43,700 bases of DNA, from positions 1 through 43,700 of the forward strand of contig JAFXOX010000029.1 of the NCBI GenBank assembly GCA_017528345.1, in the 5' to 3' direction. Shown here piece after piece: positions 27,805 through 37,450 of the stretch. This stretch comes from Desulfovibrio sp. Lineage in GTDB: Bacteria; Desulfobacterota; Desulfovibrionia; Desulfovibrionales; Desulfovibrionaceae. Numbering within the stretch: position 1 is the stretch's first letter; each line of letters opens with the position of its first letter. The notes under the pieces are model-generated. The model ran no database searches. It was given only the letters and a program-made list of their open reading frames with translations, and was not told where the DNA came from. The position numbers and the translations under genes were made by a program.

Positions 27805-28781
27805 CGGCGCAGGGATGCAGGCAAGGCAAAATAGATTCTGGCAAGCCAGTCGAAGCAGTTGCCTGGCAAAAAGCTTGCCAGGAAGAAAAGACGATGCTTG
27901 AGACTCGGGTGCGGGATGCGTTGCAAAAGCGATCTTGCCTCATCTGACTGATTGTGATGCCAGAGATCAATGGCTTTCTGAAAAGTTGCCCGTTGTGTGA
28001 GCAGACCGACCAGATCCCCATAGTCCTTGTCATAGCCTGGATAAAGCTTGCGCTGCTTTTGCAAAATATAAAGCGTTTCATCGGCAAACTGGCCGAAATG
28101 TTTAAACGTTGTATTGCCAGAGTGGATGCGCCAGTACGTCAACGCCTCATCCACATAGTCCAGTTTCCAGTCATGGGCGATGCGATAGAAAACATCTGCC
28201 TCTTCACAGACATTCAAAGTTTCATCAAACCATCCGCCAGTCCAGGCGCGAGCTTCTTCCCCTAAGGTTTTCAGAGCTTCACGCCTGATAACAGCCGAGG
28301 ACATGGAAATCCACTGCCGCTGCATAAGTTGCGCAAAGACCATGCCCCTCGCCGGACTGCTTCCCGCAAAAACCCGACCCAATACCTTCTTGCCATCAAA
28401 CAGTATCGTATCGGTGCAGACAAGACCAATGCGGCTGTCCTGCCTGAAACAGGCGACCTGTTTGCCCAGTTTTTCTGGCCGCCAGAGATCGTCGCAGTCA
28501 AGAAAGGCAATGAACTCTCCCCGAGCTTCTCGAATGGCGAGGTTTCTGGCCGCCCCCAGAGGCACAGGTGTCTCCCCGCGCACATAGCGGATTTTTTCGC
28601 CATAACTTTTGGCAATAGAGGGGCTTGCGTCTGTTGAAGCATTGTCAAAAAAAATGACTTCAAAGTCCGTAAACGTCTGGGCCATAAGACTGTCCAGCGC
28701 TTCAGCGAGATCCTTGCTACTATTGCGGCAGTTCATGATCACGGAAACGCAGGGAACCTTGCTTTGGGAAGTGTCGGGCAT
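27801..28781 (-). CDS. Family 2 glycosyltransferase
   Basis: 326 aa from the ATG at 28781, chosen for an AAGGA eight bases upstream; an earlier ATG at 28844 would overlap the upstream gene by 44 bases. GT-A fold family 2 features: VSVIMNCRNSSKDLAEALDS, DNASTDAS, GAARNLAIREARGEFIAF and the metal-binding LDCDDLW. Acceptor and sugar are unknown; such enzymes build lipopolysaccharide, capsule or flagellar glycans. It follows the aminotransferase gene by 19 bases on the same strand and converges on cysC. Confidence 0.9.
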   Translation of the reverse strand: MPDTSQSKVPCVSVIMNCRNSSKDLAEALDSLMAQTFTDFEVIFFDNASTDASPSIAKSYGEKIRYVRGETPVPLGAARNLAIREARGEFIAFLDCDDLWRPEKLGKQVACFRQDSRIGLVCTDTILFDGKKVLGRVFAGSSPARGMVFAQLMQRQWISMSSAVIRREALKTLGEEARAWTGGWFDETLNVCEEADVFYRIAHDWKLDYVDEALTYWRIHSGNTTFKHFGQFADETLYILQKQRKLYPGYDKDYGDLVGLLTQRATFQKAIDLWHHNQSDEARSLLQRIPHPSLKHRLFFLASFLPGNCFDWLARIYFALPASLRR

Positions 28782-28800
28782 GCGGAGTGTCCTTGCAGAC

Positions 28801-29940
28801 CTAGGCTGAAAGCGCTTTTTTAATGACAGCGCAGACTTCTTCAATATCCTGACAGCTCAATGCCGGATGCAGGGGAAGTGTAAGGATTTCGGAGAACAAC
28901 TGCTCTGTGACCGGAAGAGAGGGCTTGCCGTGGCCAAAAAAACTGTGCAGATGATTGGGCTTGTAATGAAGACCTGTGGCAATACCACGTTCTTCTAAGG
29001 CTTTGCGCACGAGCTCTTTTTTGCCGTTGAGAACGCGCACAACCTGAATATGCGGAACAATAAAATCCTTGGGGTCGGTCTCAAGTAAGGCTATGCCTTC
29101 CTGTTTGACCAGGCGCTGAGCATAGACGGAAGCTCTGAGTGTCCTTTTGGGCAGAAATTCCTTCGGAAAACGTTTGAGCTGACTGCGACCAATGGCCGCC
29201 ATGATATTGCTCATATGGTAACGCCAGCCCTGACGTTTGACATCGGCATCCCAGGAACGACCTCCGGAAAAACGCTTCGCCGTATCCCCTTCCACCGAAA
29301 GCAGACGGGCATCTGCCGCAAGTCTGGCGCTTTCCTCGTCAAAGCAGACAAGACAACCACCTTCACCACAGGTAATATTTTTAATGCCATCAAAGCTGAA
29401 GCACACAATATCACCGAAGCTGCCAATACGTTTACCGTGATGACGACAGCCAAAGGCATGAGCCGCATCTTCGACAACGCGCAGACCGTTTTCCTTGGCA
29501 AAATTGTAAACTTCATGCAAATGCCAGGGATTGCTGGCGTAATCCACGAACATCACAGCTATGGTGTTTTCGGTGATGCGTGCCCGGGCATCTTCCAGAT
29601 CAAGCGTGCCAGTGTTGGCCAGCACATCGCAGGCTACAGGTTTACAACCGGCCGCGGAGATGGCCTGAAAAGAAGCCACAAAGGTCAATGAAGGGACAAG
29701 AATCTCCGGCGTTCCGCTTGTCTTGCGCGAGCAGGCCCGAATGGCATCGCATGCCAGGTGGAGCGCCGCCGTGCCGGAATTGGTGGTAATCACCTGCTCT
29801 CTCTCAACTTCGAGAAAAGCTGCGAGATCTTCTTCAAACAGTTTCGTTTCCGAGCCCATACCAAGGTAACCGTCTTCCAAAAGAACACGGCTGACCGCTT
29901 TGGCTTCTTCTTGTCCCACGATGGAACGGGAAAGACGCAT
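28801..29940 (-). CDS. DegT/DnrJ/EryC1-type PLP aminotransferase
   Basis: About 380 aa; the frame also opens two codons earlier at 29946. Features of nucleotide-sugar aminotransferases: TTNSGTAALHLACDA, VPSLTFVAS, VVEDAAHAFG and the PLP-Lys in SFDGIKNITCGEGG (Lys ~187). These enzymes make amino sugars (for example on UDP- or dTDP-keto sugars) for surface polysaccharides. It is first in a two-gene unit with the glycosyltransferase. The 320 bases upstream hold no gene, only the region leading to the cheW terminator. Confidence 0.92.
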   Translation of the reverse strand: MRLSRSIVGQEEAKAVSRVLLEDGYLGMGSETKLFEEDLAAFLEVEREQVITTNSGTAALHLACDAIRACSRKTSGTPEILVPSLTFVASFQAISAAGCKPVACDVLANTGTLDLEDARARITENTIAVMFVDYASNPWHLHEVYNFAKENGLRVVEDAAHAFGCRHHGKRIGSFGDIVCFSFDGIKNITCGEGGCLVCFDEESARLAADARLLSVEGDTAKRFSGGRSWDADVKRQGWRYHMSNIMAAIGRSQLKRFPKEFLPKRTLRASVYAQRLVKQEGIALLETDPKDFIVPHIQVVRVLNGKKELVRKALEERGIATGLHYKPNHLHSFFGHGKPSLPVTEQLFSEILTLPLHPALSCQDIEEVCAVIKKALSA

Positions 29941-30264
29941 TGTCATTATCTCTTTTCAGCGCAAAACCCCGACCTCTACCATTGCTGTTTTCAATTGAAC
30001 AGGCCAGAGAGGAAACGCTGCCTCCTATGTTTTCCTTCAGAGTTGGACCTCACATCCAAAGCCTGCTGAAAAACGGTCTTGCTACCGGTCTCCACAGGCA
30101 GGTTCTGGCATCATGGCACGCGCTTGTGCCCGAGCCTCACCACACGCTGACACGGCCTGCCTTAGTACCAGTATGTTTTTCACCACTAATACGCAGGAAC
30201 GTTTTGGTTGGCCAAGTATCTCCTGTCAAGCAGCACTCGACTTTCATCGGCACAAACAAAAATA

Positions 30265-30294
30265 CGCCTTCTTGCATGAGCGAGCAAGAAGGCG
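30265..30294 (-). terminator. Intrinsic terminator of cheW
   Basis: Perfect 11-bp arms (30265-30275 and 30284-30294), 8-nt loop, followed on the minus strand by a U-rich stretch (TATTTTTGTTT). It lies about 30 bases past the cheW stop. Confidence 0.88.
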
Positions 30295-30321
30295 TTTTCA
30301 CGACTATGAAGAAAAACGTAG

Positions 30322-30801
30322 CTAATTGTCCATTTGGTTCTCTTCACGCAAAAGATTGGCGAGATCGAGAAGAATAAGCAATCGGTCATTGAGCTTACCA
30401 ACACCTTTGATGTATTCCGAGCCAATGCCTGCCACAACAGGCGGAGCCGCTTCAATTGTGCTTGAAGGCAGACGAAGCACTTCACTCACAGCGTCAACGA
30501 GAATGCCGATAACCTTCTGCCCCAGATCGACGACAACGATTCGCGTGTCTGCATCGGGTTCCACCTGCGGCTTATTGAAACGTGTACGCATATTAACCAC
30601 TGGGATAACTTTGCCGCGAAGATTAATGACGCCTTCAATAAAAAAGGGCGCACGCGGAACCATGGTGATCTGCAGCATACGGTTAATTTCTTGTACCGAC
30701 AAAATATCAACACCGAACTCTTCGTCGCCGATACGGAATGTCACGAGTTGAATTTCATCATCGTGCTTCGAATCATTGAGTGTTTCGTCATAGTCGCTCA
30801 T
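30322..30801 (-). CDS. cheW: Chemotaxis coupling protein CheW
   Basis: 159 aa, a single CheW domain: LVTFRIGDEEFGVDILSVQEI, VPRAPFFIEGVINLRGKVIPVV and VDAVSEVLRLP. It bridges chemoreceptors and the CheA kinase at the cell pole. The N-terminal 16 residues are acidic and flexible. It is a single-gene unit with its own terminator and a sigma-28-type promoter (30847-30873) about 45 bases upstream, in line with flagellar-regulon control. A chemoreceptor with the same promoter class lies 4 kb away. Confidence 0.95.
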   Translation of the reverse strand: MSDYDETLNDSKHDDEIQLVTFRIGDEEFGVDILSVQEINRMLQITMVPRAPFFIEGVINLRGKVIPVVNMRTRFNKPQVEPDADTRIVVVDLGQKVIGILVDAVSEVLRLPSSTIEAAPPVVAGIGSEYIKGVGKLNDRLLILLDLANLLREENQMDN

Positions 30802-30846
30802 GAAAACCTCCCAAACAGGCAGATAGTGCTGTCTGCAACACTCCCT

Positions 30847-30873
30847 CTATCGGCAGTTTGAAAAATTACTTGA
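30847..30873 (-). promoter_or_regulatory. Sigma-28 (FliA) promoter of cheW
   Basis: On the minus strand TCAA (30873-30870) is followed by 15 bases and then GCCGATAG (30854-30847). The FliA consensus is TAAA-N15-GCCGATAA, so this matches 3 of 4 and 7 of 8 positions at the exact spacing. Confidence 0.75.
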
Positions 30874-30962
30874 GAGGGCAGGCTGCGTTGTGTTGCTGGT
30901 CAGCCTTGCCAGCGCTAACTCAGGATTGTGGCGGGTGCTTGGCACAAGGCTCGGAGCTGCTT

Positions 30963-32510
30963 TCAGCCAATCTTGAGCAAAGAGAGAATTTTCGTAAGCG
31001 GAATGGCTTGCTCCACACAGTCGGCAAGGCGATCAAGGCTTTTATGCCGTGCATAGGGATTGCTATCGGCTGCCGGCAGCCCCGCATCAGCCCGCAGGCT
31101 GTTGCACAATGCCTGACGGAAGCTGTCACTGTCAAAAATACCGTGCAGATAGGTTCCCCAGATCCGCACATGCCCCTTGCTGTCTCTCACGCCATAGCCC
31201 AAGGGTGAACCATCGTCAGCTCGCAGGACTGTGGTTAGAAGATGTTCTTGCACAGTGCTTTTTCCGTGGTGAATCTCGTAGCCAAAGACTGGAAGCTCTA
31301 TCGAGCTCAAAGCTTTTGTACTGAACCCCTGGCGTCTACACAAGGTTTTGCGTGAAGAAAGTTTCGTTATAAGAGGTATAAGCCCCAAGCCCAAGCACCG
31401 TCCCTTTCCTTCAAGACCCAGTGGATCGTCAAGCTCTTTGCCGAGCATCTGGAAACCACCGCAAATGCCAATAAGCATGCCCTGACCGTACTTCAGGGCA
31501 GTATGTGCATAGCGTTGAATAGCCGTATCAAGGCCAGTGCGCCTCAAATACTCCAAATCTTCAGAGGTATTGCGTGTTCCAGGCAAAATCAGGCAATGGG
31601 GCGTGGCAAAATCTTGAGGCTGCTGAATCAGACGTATGCGAACATCTTTTTCCTGTGACAGAGCGTCAAAATCTGTAGCGTTACTTACATGTGGAAGATC
31701 AAGAATAGCGAGATCGAGAACGTGGGCATACGAGGGGGGAGGAGCTGATGTATAGCGCTCGCCACGCTTAAGACTCACAGAATCTTCATCTGGCAGGTTA
31801 AGGTCATCAATCCAGGGCACTACGCCAAGAAATGGACGCCGGCTTTTCTGCTGGATGCTCTTGATAGCCGGGGCAAGAAGACTTTTGTCACCACGAAATT
31901 TATTGAGAATAAAACCTCGCACGAGCTTTTGCTCATCAGGGGTAAGCAATTGCATGGTACCAAGCAAGGCGGCAAAAGCGCCTCCTCGATCAATATCAGC
32001 ACAAAGCAGGACCTGGGCCTTGGCAAAACGGGCCATACGCATGTTGACTATGTCATGCCTGCGTAGGTTGATTTCTGCAGGGCTTCCCGCGCCTTCAAGG
32101 ACAACGACATCTGCTTCCGCGCTTAGGTCACGGTAGGCGTTTTGAATAACTGTCCACAGGTCATAGTGGAAATATTGAAAATCTTTGGTTCGCAGCATAC
32201 CTGAGGGCTTGCCGAGAAGCAGAAGCTGCGAGCCCAGACCACTCACGGGTTTGAGCAAAACAGGATTCATGCGCACATCGGGCTCCAGAAAACAAGCTTC
32301 AGCCTGTAAAGCCTGGGCACGCCCCATTTCGCCTCCCTGGCGTGTCACAAAGGAATTGAGTGACATATTTTGGGCCTTAAAGGGCACTGTGCGCAGCCCT
32401 GCCCTGGCCAACATGCGACAAAAAGCGGCAGCAAGCAGGCTTTTGCCGGCATTGGAACAGGTCCCTTGCAGCATCAGGGCTTTGACTTTGTGGGAAGTGG
32501 CTGTATGCAT
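30963..32510 (-). CDS. cobQ: Cobyric acid synthase
   Basis: 515 aa with the CobQ layout. The N-terminal dethiobiotin-synthetase-like ATPase domain has MLQGTCSNAGKS (13-24) and KAQNMSLNSF. The C-terminal glutaminase-like domain has the catalytic Cys350 in GICGGFQMLG and a later YLHGIFD. It amidates four side chains of adenosylcobyrinic acid diamide using glutamine, in cobalamin synthesis. It is alone here; no other cob genes and no recognisable cobalamin riboswitch are adjacent, though a hairpin lies in the leader. Confidence 0.95.
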   Translation of the reverse strand: MHTATSHKVKALMLQGTCSNAGKSLLAAAFCRMLARAGLRTVPFKAQNMSLNSFVTRQGGEMGRAQALQAEACFLEPDVRMNPVLLKPVSGLGSQLLLLGKPSGMLRTKDFQYFHYDLWTVIQNAYRDLSAEADVVVLEGAGSPAEINLRRHDIVNMRMARFAKAQVLLCADIDRGGAFAALLGTMQLLTPDEQKLVRGFILNKFRGDKSLLAPAIKSIQQKSRRPFLGVVPWIDDLNLPDEDSVSLKRGERYTSAPPPSYAHVLDLAILDLPHVSNATDFDALSQEKDVRIRLIQQPQDFATPHCLILPGTRNTSEDLEYLRRTGLDTAIQRYAHTALKYGQGMLIGICGGFQMLGKELDDPLGLEGKGRCLGLGLIPLITKLSSRKTLCRRQGFSTKALSSIELPVFGYEIHHGKSTVQEHLLTTVLRADDGSPLGYGVRDSKGHVRIWGTYLHGIFDSDSFRQALCNSLRADAGLPAADSNPYARHKSLDRLADCVEQAIPLTKILSLLKIG

Positions 32511-32532
32511 GGCTGAAAAGAGGCTCCCGAAA

Positions 32533-32563
32533 CCTCAAGATTAGCCAAAAACTCCGCTTGAGG
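32533..32563 (-). other. Leader hairpin upstream of cobQ
   Basis: Perfect 7-bp arms CCTCAAG (32533-32539) and CTTGAGG (32557-32563) enclose a 17-nt loop, 23 bases ahead of the cobQ ATG. It could affect ribosome access. I do not find the conserved B12-box needed to call a cobalamin riboswitch. Confidence 0.35.
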
Positions 32564-32796
32564 CTGAGCAGAGCTGCCCTAGCTATTATTTGCTTTGTGG
32601 CAGTTGTCAAGTCAGAAGAAAATATGTATGATAAAACTAAAGAATTTCTCTGAAAGTGCACCCTAAAGAATTCTTTTTTTTTGACGTAAAGAGCAATGCG
32701 TCCGATCAATGGCCAGCAATGAACGTATTTACCCGCAGGCCATGTTGCTTCAAAAGGCGCGTTCTCTGCGAATGACCGAACAATGCGGAAGCCCTG

Positions 32797-33645
32797 ATGT
32801 ATTTACTTATCGGCCTGATCATAGTTATCGCTTCTGTAGCTGGTGGCTACACCATGTCACACGGTGACTGGGGCGTGCTGCTGCAGCCTGCAGAATTGAT
32901 AATTATTCTGGGCAGTGGTATGGGGGCTTTTTTTGCCGGCCAGACGAAATATACCTTCAGTCTTATTGTCAAAAGTCTCAAGCATCTTTTTGCCGATCCC
33001 GGCTCCAGTAAATCCAAATACCTCGACACTCTGGCTTTGCTTTATGCGCTGTTCAGCAAGATGCACCGCGATGGCGTCATTTCCATTGAAAGTGACGTTG
33101 AAAAGCCAGATTCCAGCCCAATTTTCACCAAATATCCCAATATTGCCAAAAACGGCGTGGTCATCAATTTTATCAGTGACACTCTGCGTGTTTACCTGAC
33201 AACTGGTGACCCGGCCGATATTGATAGCCTGATGAAAGTGGACATGCATACCATTGACGAAGAAGGTATGCTGCCAGCTCACGGTATTTCCCATATGGCT
33301 GAATCTCTGCCTGGCATGGGTATCGTGGCTTGCGTTATCGGCGTTGTCATCACCATGGGTAAGATCAATGAACCACCTGAGGTTCTGGGTCACCACATTG
33401 CGGCGGCCATGGTCGGAACCTTTCTCGGTATTCTTGCCTGTTATGGTGTCTTTGGTCCAATGGGCTCAAAGCTGGAAAACTACGTCAATGAAGAGCATTT
33501 CTATCTCAACTCCATTAAGGAAGCCGTAGCTGCCGCCATTCGTGGAGCAACACCGCTGATTGCTGTAGAATATGGACGTCGTGCTATTCCCTATCCTTTT
33601 CGCCCCCTTTTCTCTGAAATGGAAGAAAAGCTTAAGAGCGGTTAG
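32797..33645 (+). CDS. motA: Flagellar motor stator protein MotA
   Basis: 282 aa, four membrane helices, starting MYLLIGLIIVIASVAGGY as E. coli-type MotA does. The functional C-terminal helix pair is conserved: LPGMGIVACVIGVVITMG and MVGTFLGILACYGVFGPM, with the two key prolines. The large cytoplasmic loop (~60-170) contacts the rotor. With MotB it forms the proton channel of the flagellar stator. motB follows after 32 bases. I looked for a sigma-28 promoter in the 286-base upstream gap and found none with correct spacing. Confidence 0.96.
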   Translation: MYLLIGLIIVIASVAGGYTMSHGDWGVLLQPAELIIILGSGMGAFFAGQTKYTFSLIVKSLKHLFADPGSSKSKYLDTLALLYALFSKMHRDGVISIESDVEKPDSSPIFTKYPNIAKNGVVINFISDTLRVYLTTGDPADIDSLMKVDMHTIDEEGMLPAHGISHMAESLPGMGIVACVIGVVITMGKINEPPEVLGHHIAAAMVGTFLGILACYGVFGPMGSKLENYVNEEHFYLNSIKEAVAAAIRGATPLIAVEYGRRAIPYPFRPLFSEMEEKLKSG

Positions 33646-33677
33646 GATGTTTTCTGATTATCTATGTTTAGGAGGCC

Positions 33678-34385
33678 ATGATGGGAGGCGCATGGAAAGT
33701 AGCCTATGCTGACTTTGTGACAGCCATGATGGCTTTTTTTCTTTTGATGTGGATTTTGAACATGGTGCCACCTGAAACCAAAGCGGGCCTCGCCGCCTAC
33801 TTTAGTGGAGAGCGTAATTTTGACTCAAGTTCCACATCCCCCATTTCCAATAATCCCTTCATCCAGAATACGGATAAAATCGATAGCCGTGACATCAAAA
33901 TCAATGAGACAGAGCGGTCTCATTACGCCATAGCGCAAAAATTGAAGATGATCATGGCCGATGCCATTCCTCAAAATGCGTCAGGTATCAGCGCCGACGA
34001 TCTTGGGGTGCAGTTGCGGGTAAATTCAGACGCACTGTTTCAAAGAGGCTCAATTAAGATCATGCCAGAAGCCGAAAAAGTTTTTAAGGCTGTTCTTGGC
34101 ATTATGAATGAGTATAATCTCTACCTTGTGGTGCGCGGACACGCCGATAGCGACGAGGCTGCGCCCCCCTATCCCTCAGCATGGGAACTTTCTGGTGCGA
34201 GAGCGGCTACAGTGCTCCACTATCTTGCCGACCATCACATCAAACCAAGCCGTTTGCGTGGTGTGGCCTATGGTGATACAAGACCCCTCAAGCCAGGTTT
34301 TGACGAGGCGAGTAAAGCAGCCAATCGCAGAGTAGAGTTTTTCTTTCATCGTCCAGAAGTCATGTCATATAGTGTTGTCTATTAA
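33678..34385 (+). CDS. motB: Flagellar motor stator protein MotB, short N-terminus
   Basis: 235 aa. The plug/channel helix begins almost at once: WKVAYADFVTAMMAFFLLMW, with the proton-carrying Asp at position 12. The OmpA/MotB peptidoglycan-binding domain covers ~120-225 (VVRGHADSDEA, SGARAATVLHYL, GDTRPL, NRRVEFFF). E. coli MotB has about 20 more cytoplasmic residues before this point; here an in-frame TAG three codons upstream rules out a longer start. AGGAGG precedes ATG 33678 by two bases, so the second ATG at 33681 may be used. Confidence 0.94.
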   Translation: MMGGAWKVAYADFVTAMMAFFLLMWILNMVPPETKAGLAAYFSGERNFDSSSTSPISNNPFIQNTDKIDSRDIKINETERSHYAIAQKLKMIMADAIPQNASGISADDLGVQLRVNSDALFQRGSIKIMPEAEKVFKAVLGIMNEYNLYLVVRGHADSDEAAPPYPSAWELSGARAATVLHYLADHHIKPSRLRGVAYGDTRPLKPGFDEASKAANRRVEFFFHRPEVMSYSVVY

Positions 34386-34396
34386 GCACTTATTAT

Positions 34397-34473
<77 letters not shown>

Positions 34474-34489
34474 GAAAATCCAATAAAAT

Positions 34490-34526
34490 GGGGCAGTTAG
34501 ATGTAGTGTCTAGCTGCCCCTTTTGT
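34490..34526 (+). terminator. Intrinsic terminator after tRNA-Arg
   Basis: A 12-bp stem (34490-34501 against 34509-34520, one G-T pair) with a GGGG/CCCC base and a T-rich tail lies 16 bases past the tRNA. It ends the motAB-tRNA transcript. Confidence 0.85.
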
Positions 34527-35040
34527 CTTTTGAAAAATGGCCTAGTGTTGGATTTGTTGGACGAGTAGAAAAAAATTTCTGTAACCTGTTGAAATATCAG
34601 AACTTATTGATCCAAAGGGATCTACGCCGTCCTTTTTCCTAGCAGGAAAACGGCCGGTTTTTTGGATGCGTTGGACCGTAATCAACTAACCGAAATAACT
34701 CACTTTTCAGGAATGGGTCAAAATGCCGTTCTACTTTCAAAAAAACAAACGACATTGATATTGGATCGGAAAAGGTGCGTACTCCGGGCATTCCAGAGGG
34801 GTACAGCCTATAGCCCTTGTAGTGAGAGGCCGGTTTGTCGGATGAGCATGTCAGAAATCCGATGAAGGGTGGCATCGGCTGTGAGCTTTGGATTTTCCAA
34901 ATGAAAATCCAACCCGGTTGGACGTTTCTTTGGATAACTGTAGCAGGTGGAACAAAACGGCTGTTGCGTCACCCATGCTGCTGGGGGAATGTACGGATCT
35001 TCTTGCCTAACCATGCGTCTAACAGCCCTCTCTAATTTAC
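34527..35040. other. Non-coding or decayed stretch between tRNA-Arg and the chemoreceptor
   Basis: About 500 bases with no intact gene. Two overlapping minus-strand frames (34808-35014 and 34639-34875) have no ribosome site and no family I recognise. It contains two 17-base imperfect direct repeats (34652-34668 and 34828-34844, 15 of 17 identical), a stem GGATTTTC/GAAAATCC (34890-34910) and a palindrome TCCAACC-C-GGTTGGA (34908-34922). Position next to a tRNA suggests old integration debris. Confidence 0.45.
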
Positions 35041-35042
35041 CC

Positions 35043-35069
35043 TAAAAAAACTAGGGTTGAGACCGATAA
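35043..35069 (+). promoter_or_regulatory. Sigma-28 (FliA) promoter of the chemoreceptor gene
   Basis: TAAA (35043-35046), 15 bases, then ACCGATAA (35062-35069). The FliA consensus is TAAA-N15-GCCGATAA, so only one base differs. It lies 62 bases ahead of the chemoreceptor ATG. Confidence 0.82.
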
Positions 35070-35131
35070 GAGAGCTGCACACAAGTAAAACGGGTTAATT
35101 ACTCTTGGCACTATCAAATGGGGGGGGCTAA

Positions 35132-37162
35132 ATGCGTTTTTCCATGACGACAAAAAGCATTTTGATTCTTGCAGGGAGCGTCATTATTGGGGCGATGGGT
35201 ATTTTTCTCACCTCTCGGCACTATGTGCATGATGGGTTTGAGGCGTCTCTAGAAGCACAGCTGCAGAATCTTCATAAGGTTGTTGACGACAAATACGCTG
35301 ATATTCTTGATCGCTTCAAAAGTTTTGGCCCTCTTCTGGCCCTTTCAGAAGAAGCTCAAGAAGCTTTTCTTTCAGGTGATTTCAGAGCCTTGAGAACCTT
35401 TGCGCAGCACGCAAGGGAAGAAACCAATGCAGGGTTCGTGACACTGACAGATGCAAAAGGGACCGTCATTGCCCGAGCTTCGAGCGACAAAAAAGGTGAT
35501 TCTATTGCCACCAATGCGCTTGTTTCCGTTGCCATGCGTGGTCAGGTCAAAGCAGACCTTGTCCACATGCAAAACAATGGTTTGTCTATTGGCTGTGCGA
35601 CACCTGTTATGAAAGATGGCAAAATTCTCGGGACCATTCTTTTTGGGGATGGTTTTCGTACTCATGCCTTTGTTGATGGCTTAAAAAAGAGCACTGGGCT
35701 TGAAGTGACCGTTTTTGAAGGCGATACCCGTGCTTCAACGACAATACAGAATAATGGGCAAAGAGCGGTAGGCACACGAGTCAATAATCCAGATGTCGTC
35801 TCTTCTGTCTTGAACGGTGGAAGAACGTATCTGCAGACAGCTACGATCTTTGGTGCCAGCTATAAGACGATGTATTGGCCCCTTAAAAATCAGGATGGGG
35901 GTACAATCGGAATGTTCTTCATCGGAACCAGTATGGAAAAGATGGAAGCAACCATTGGGAACATCGTCTTTGCCTGTCTTGTGGCCACTGCCATTATTGC
36001 TGGTATTCTCAGTCTTCTTGGTGCTTTTTTCTTCCGTTCTATGGTTTTACCCCTAAAGCAGACAGTCAACTATGCCAAAGAAGTTTCTGAAGGCAATATT
36101 GATGCGCACCTTTTTGCTCGTGAAAGAAAAGACGAAGTCGGAGATCTCATAGGGGCACTTCGACACATGATCGAAACCCTCAAAGCTAAAATTTCCGAAG
36201 CTCATGACGCTATGGAGACTGCTGAAGAAAAGACGAAGCAGGCGGAAGAAGCAACACGACAAGCTAAAGAAGCCGCCAAAAAAGCTGAACTTGCCAAGAC
36301 TGAAGGCATGCACGCAGCAGCTAATCAGCTGGAGGGCATGATCAACGCCTTATCAGCGGCAGCCAATGAACTGTCTGCTCAGATAGAGGAGTCTGACAAA
36401 GTAGCATCTGAATCTTCAAGTCGTTTAGCTGAAGCAGCGACAGCGATGAATGAGATGAATGCCACAGTCCAAGAAGTTGCTCACAATGCTTCTTCAGCGG
36501 CATCAGTCTCTGCGGAAACCAGACAAAACGCAGAGAAAGGGCAGAGAATTCTTGATGATGCGTTAGACAGTATCAATCAGGTGCAAAAAGTCTCTTTGGA
36601 GCTTCAAGAAGACATGGGACAGCTACACGGTCATACCCAAAGCATCAGCCAGATTATGAGAGTGATTACAGATATTGCCGATCAGACAAATCTGCTTGCC
36701 TTAAACGCGGCCATTGAAGCTGCAAGAGCAGGTGAAGCCGGACGTGGTTTTGCCGTTGTTGCCGATGAGGTAAGGAAGCTGGCAGAAAAGACTATGGCTT
36801 CTACTAACGATGTTTCCAACGCCATTTCAGCTATTCAGAGTAGTGCCCAAAAGAGTGTTGACAAGATGGGCGAGGCTCTGGCAGCCGTGGATCAGGCAAC
36901 AACCCTTGCCAAACAATCAGGAGAAGCTTTGCAGCAAATCGTCGGTAATGTTGAAGAAACAGCTGATCAGGTGCGCGCTATTGCAACGGCTGCTGAAGAA
37001 CAATCTGCAGCCAGTGAAGAAATCAACCAATCAGTTACCGCCGTGAATGCCATGTCTGGGCAGACAGCAACAGCTATGGATGAAGCTACAAAAGCTATTT
37101 CTGATATGGCTCTGCAAACTGAATCCCTGGCAAATTTGGTTGAAAAGATGAAAAGTGAATAA
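35132..37162 (+). CDS. Methyl-accepting chemotaxis protein with periplasmic Cache-type sensor
   Basis: 676 aa. Membrane helix ~7-27, a periplasmic sensor of ~245 residues with Cache-like features ([24 protein letters not shown]-type strands), a second helix ~278-301, HAMP ~302-352, a coiled coil very rich in Ala, Glu and Lys (~355-395), then the signalling domain. The kinase-contacting hairpin tip [19 protein letters not shown] is at about 517-535. No CheR/CheB-binding pentapeptide is seen at the C-terminus (VEKMKSE). Ligand unknown. A G-rich ribosome site precedes the ATG and a sigma-28 promoter lies 62 bases upstream. Confidence 0.95.
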   Translation: MRFSMTTKSILILAGSVIIGAMGIFLTSRHYVHDGFEASLEAQLQNLHKVVDDKYADILDRFKSFGPLLALSEEAQEAFLSGDFRALRTFAQHAREETNAGFVTLTDAKGTVIARASSDKKGDSIATNALVSVAMRGQVKADLVHMQNNGLSIGCATPVMKDGKILGTILFGDGFRTHAFVDGLKKSTGLEVTVFEGDTRASTTIQNNGQRAVGTRVNNPDVVSSVLNGGRTYLQTATIFGASYKTMYWPLKNQDGGTIGMFFIGTSMEKMEATIGNIVFACLVATAIIAGILSLLGAFFFRSMVLPLKQTVNYAKEVSEGNIDAHLFARERKDEVGDLIGALRHMIETLKAKISEAHDAMETAEEKTKQAEEATRQAKEAAKKAELAKTEGMHAAANQLEGMINALSAAANELSAQIEESDKVASESSSRLAEAATAMNEMNATVQEVAHNASSAASVSAETRQNAEKGQRILDDALDSINQVQKVSLELQEDMGQLHGHTQSISQIMRVITDIADQTNLLALNAAIEAARAGEAGRGFAVVADEVRKLAEKTMASTNDVSNAISAIQSSAQKSVDKMGEALAAVDQATTLAKQSGEALQQIVGNVEETADQVRAIATAAEEQSAASEEINQSVTAVNAMSGQTATAMDEATKAISDMALQTESLANLVEKMKSE

Positions 37163-37183
37163 GCAACAATATCTATAAAATAA

Positions 37184-37219
37184 AAAAAGGCAGAACATTT
37201 TTAGATGCTCTGCCTTTTT
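37184..37219 (+). terminator. Intrinsic terminator of the chemoreceptor gene
   Basis: AAAAAGGCAGA (37184-37194) and TCTGCCTTTTT (37209-37219) form an 11-bp perfect stem with a 14-nt loop, 22 bases after the stop. The A-rich side makes it potentially bidirectional. Confidence 0.85.
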
Positions 37220-37427
37220 ACTTTCTAACGATGTAATGGTATTATTTCTAACATAAAAATATATTGTAACTTGCTGACTGACAACCAATTATCATACATA
37301 ATTCAAAAAGAAAAATAATTGTCTGCGGTGAAAGTGATTATTGAAGAGATTAAGTAAACAGAAATTCTGAGCAGGAGAGCTAAAGGTGACGTTATCAGGA
37401 GCATCGTCAGTGCTGCCGTTTAACTTC

Positions 37428-37439
37428 ACGAAATTTCGT
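37428..37439. promoter_or_regulatory. 12-bp palindrome upstream of the 75-aa gene
   Basis: ACGAAATTTCGT is a perfect 12-bp palindrome 46 bases before the ATG of the next gene, a plausible dimeric regulator site. No regulator is assigned. The rest of the 37220-37450 gap is A/T-rich with no gene. Confidence 0.35.
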
Positions 37440-37450
37440 ACAAATATAGG

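Noticed and set aside
32511..32650. Cobalamin riboswitch ahead of cobQ
   Set aside because: Only a simple hairpin is present; the conserved B12-box and core could not be found.
32690..32720. Sigma-28-like boxes (TAAA and TCCGATCA) upstream of motA
   Set aside because: The spacing is about 10 bases instead of 15 and the -10 has mismatches, so it does not fit FliA.
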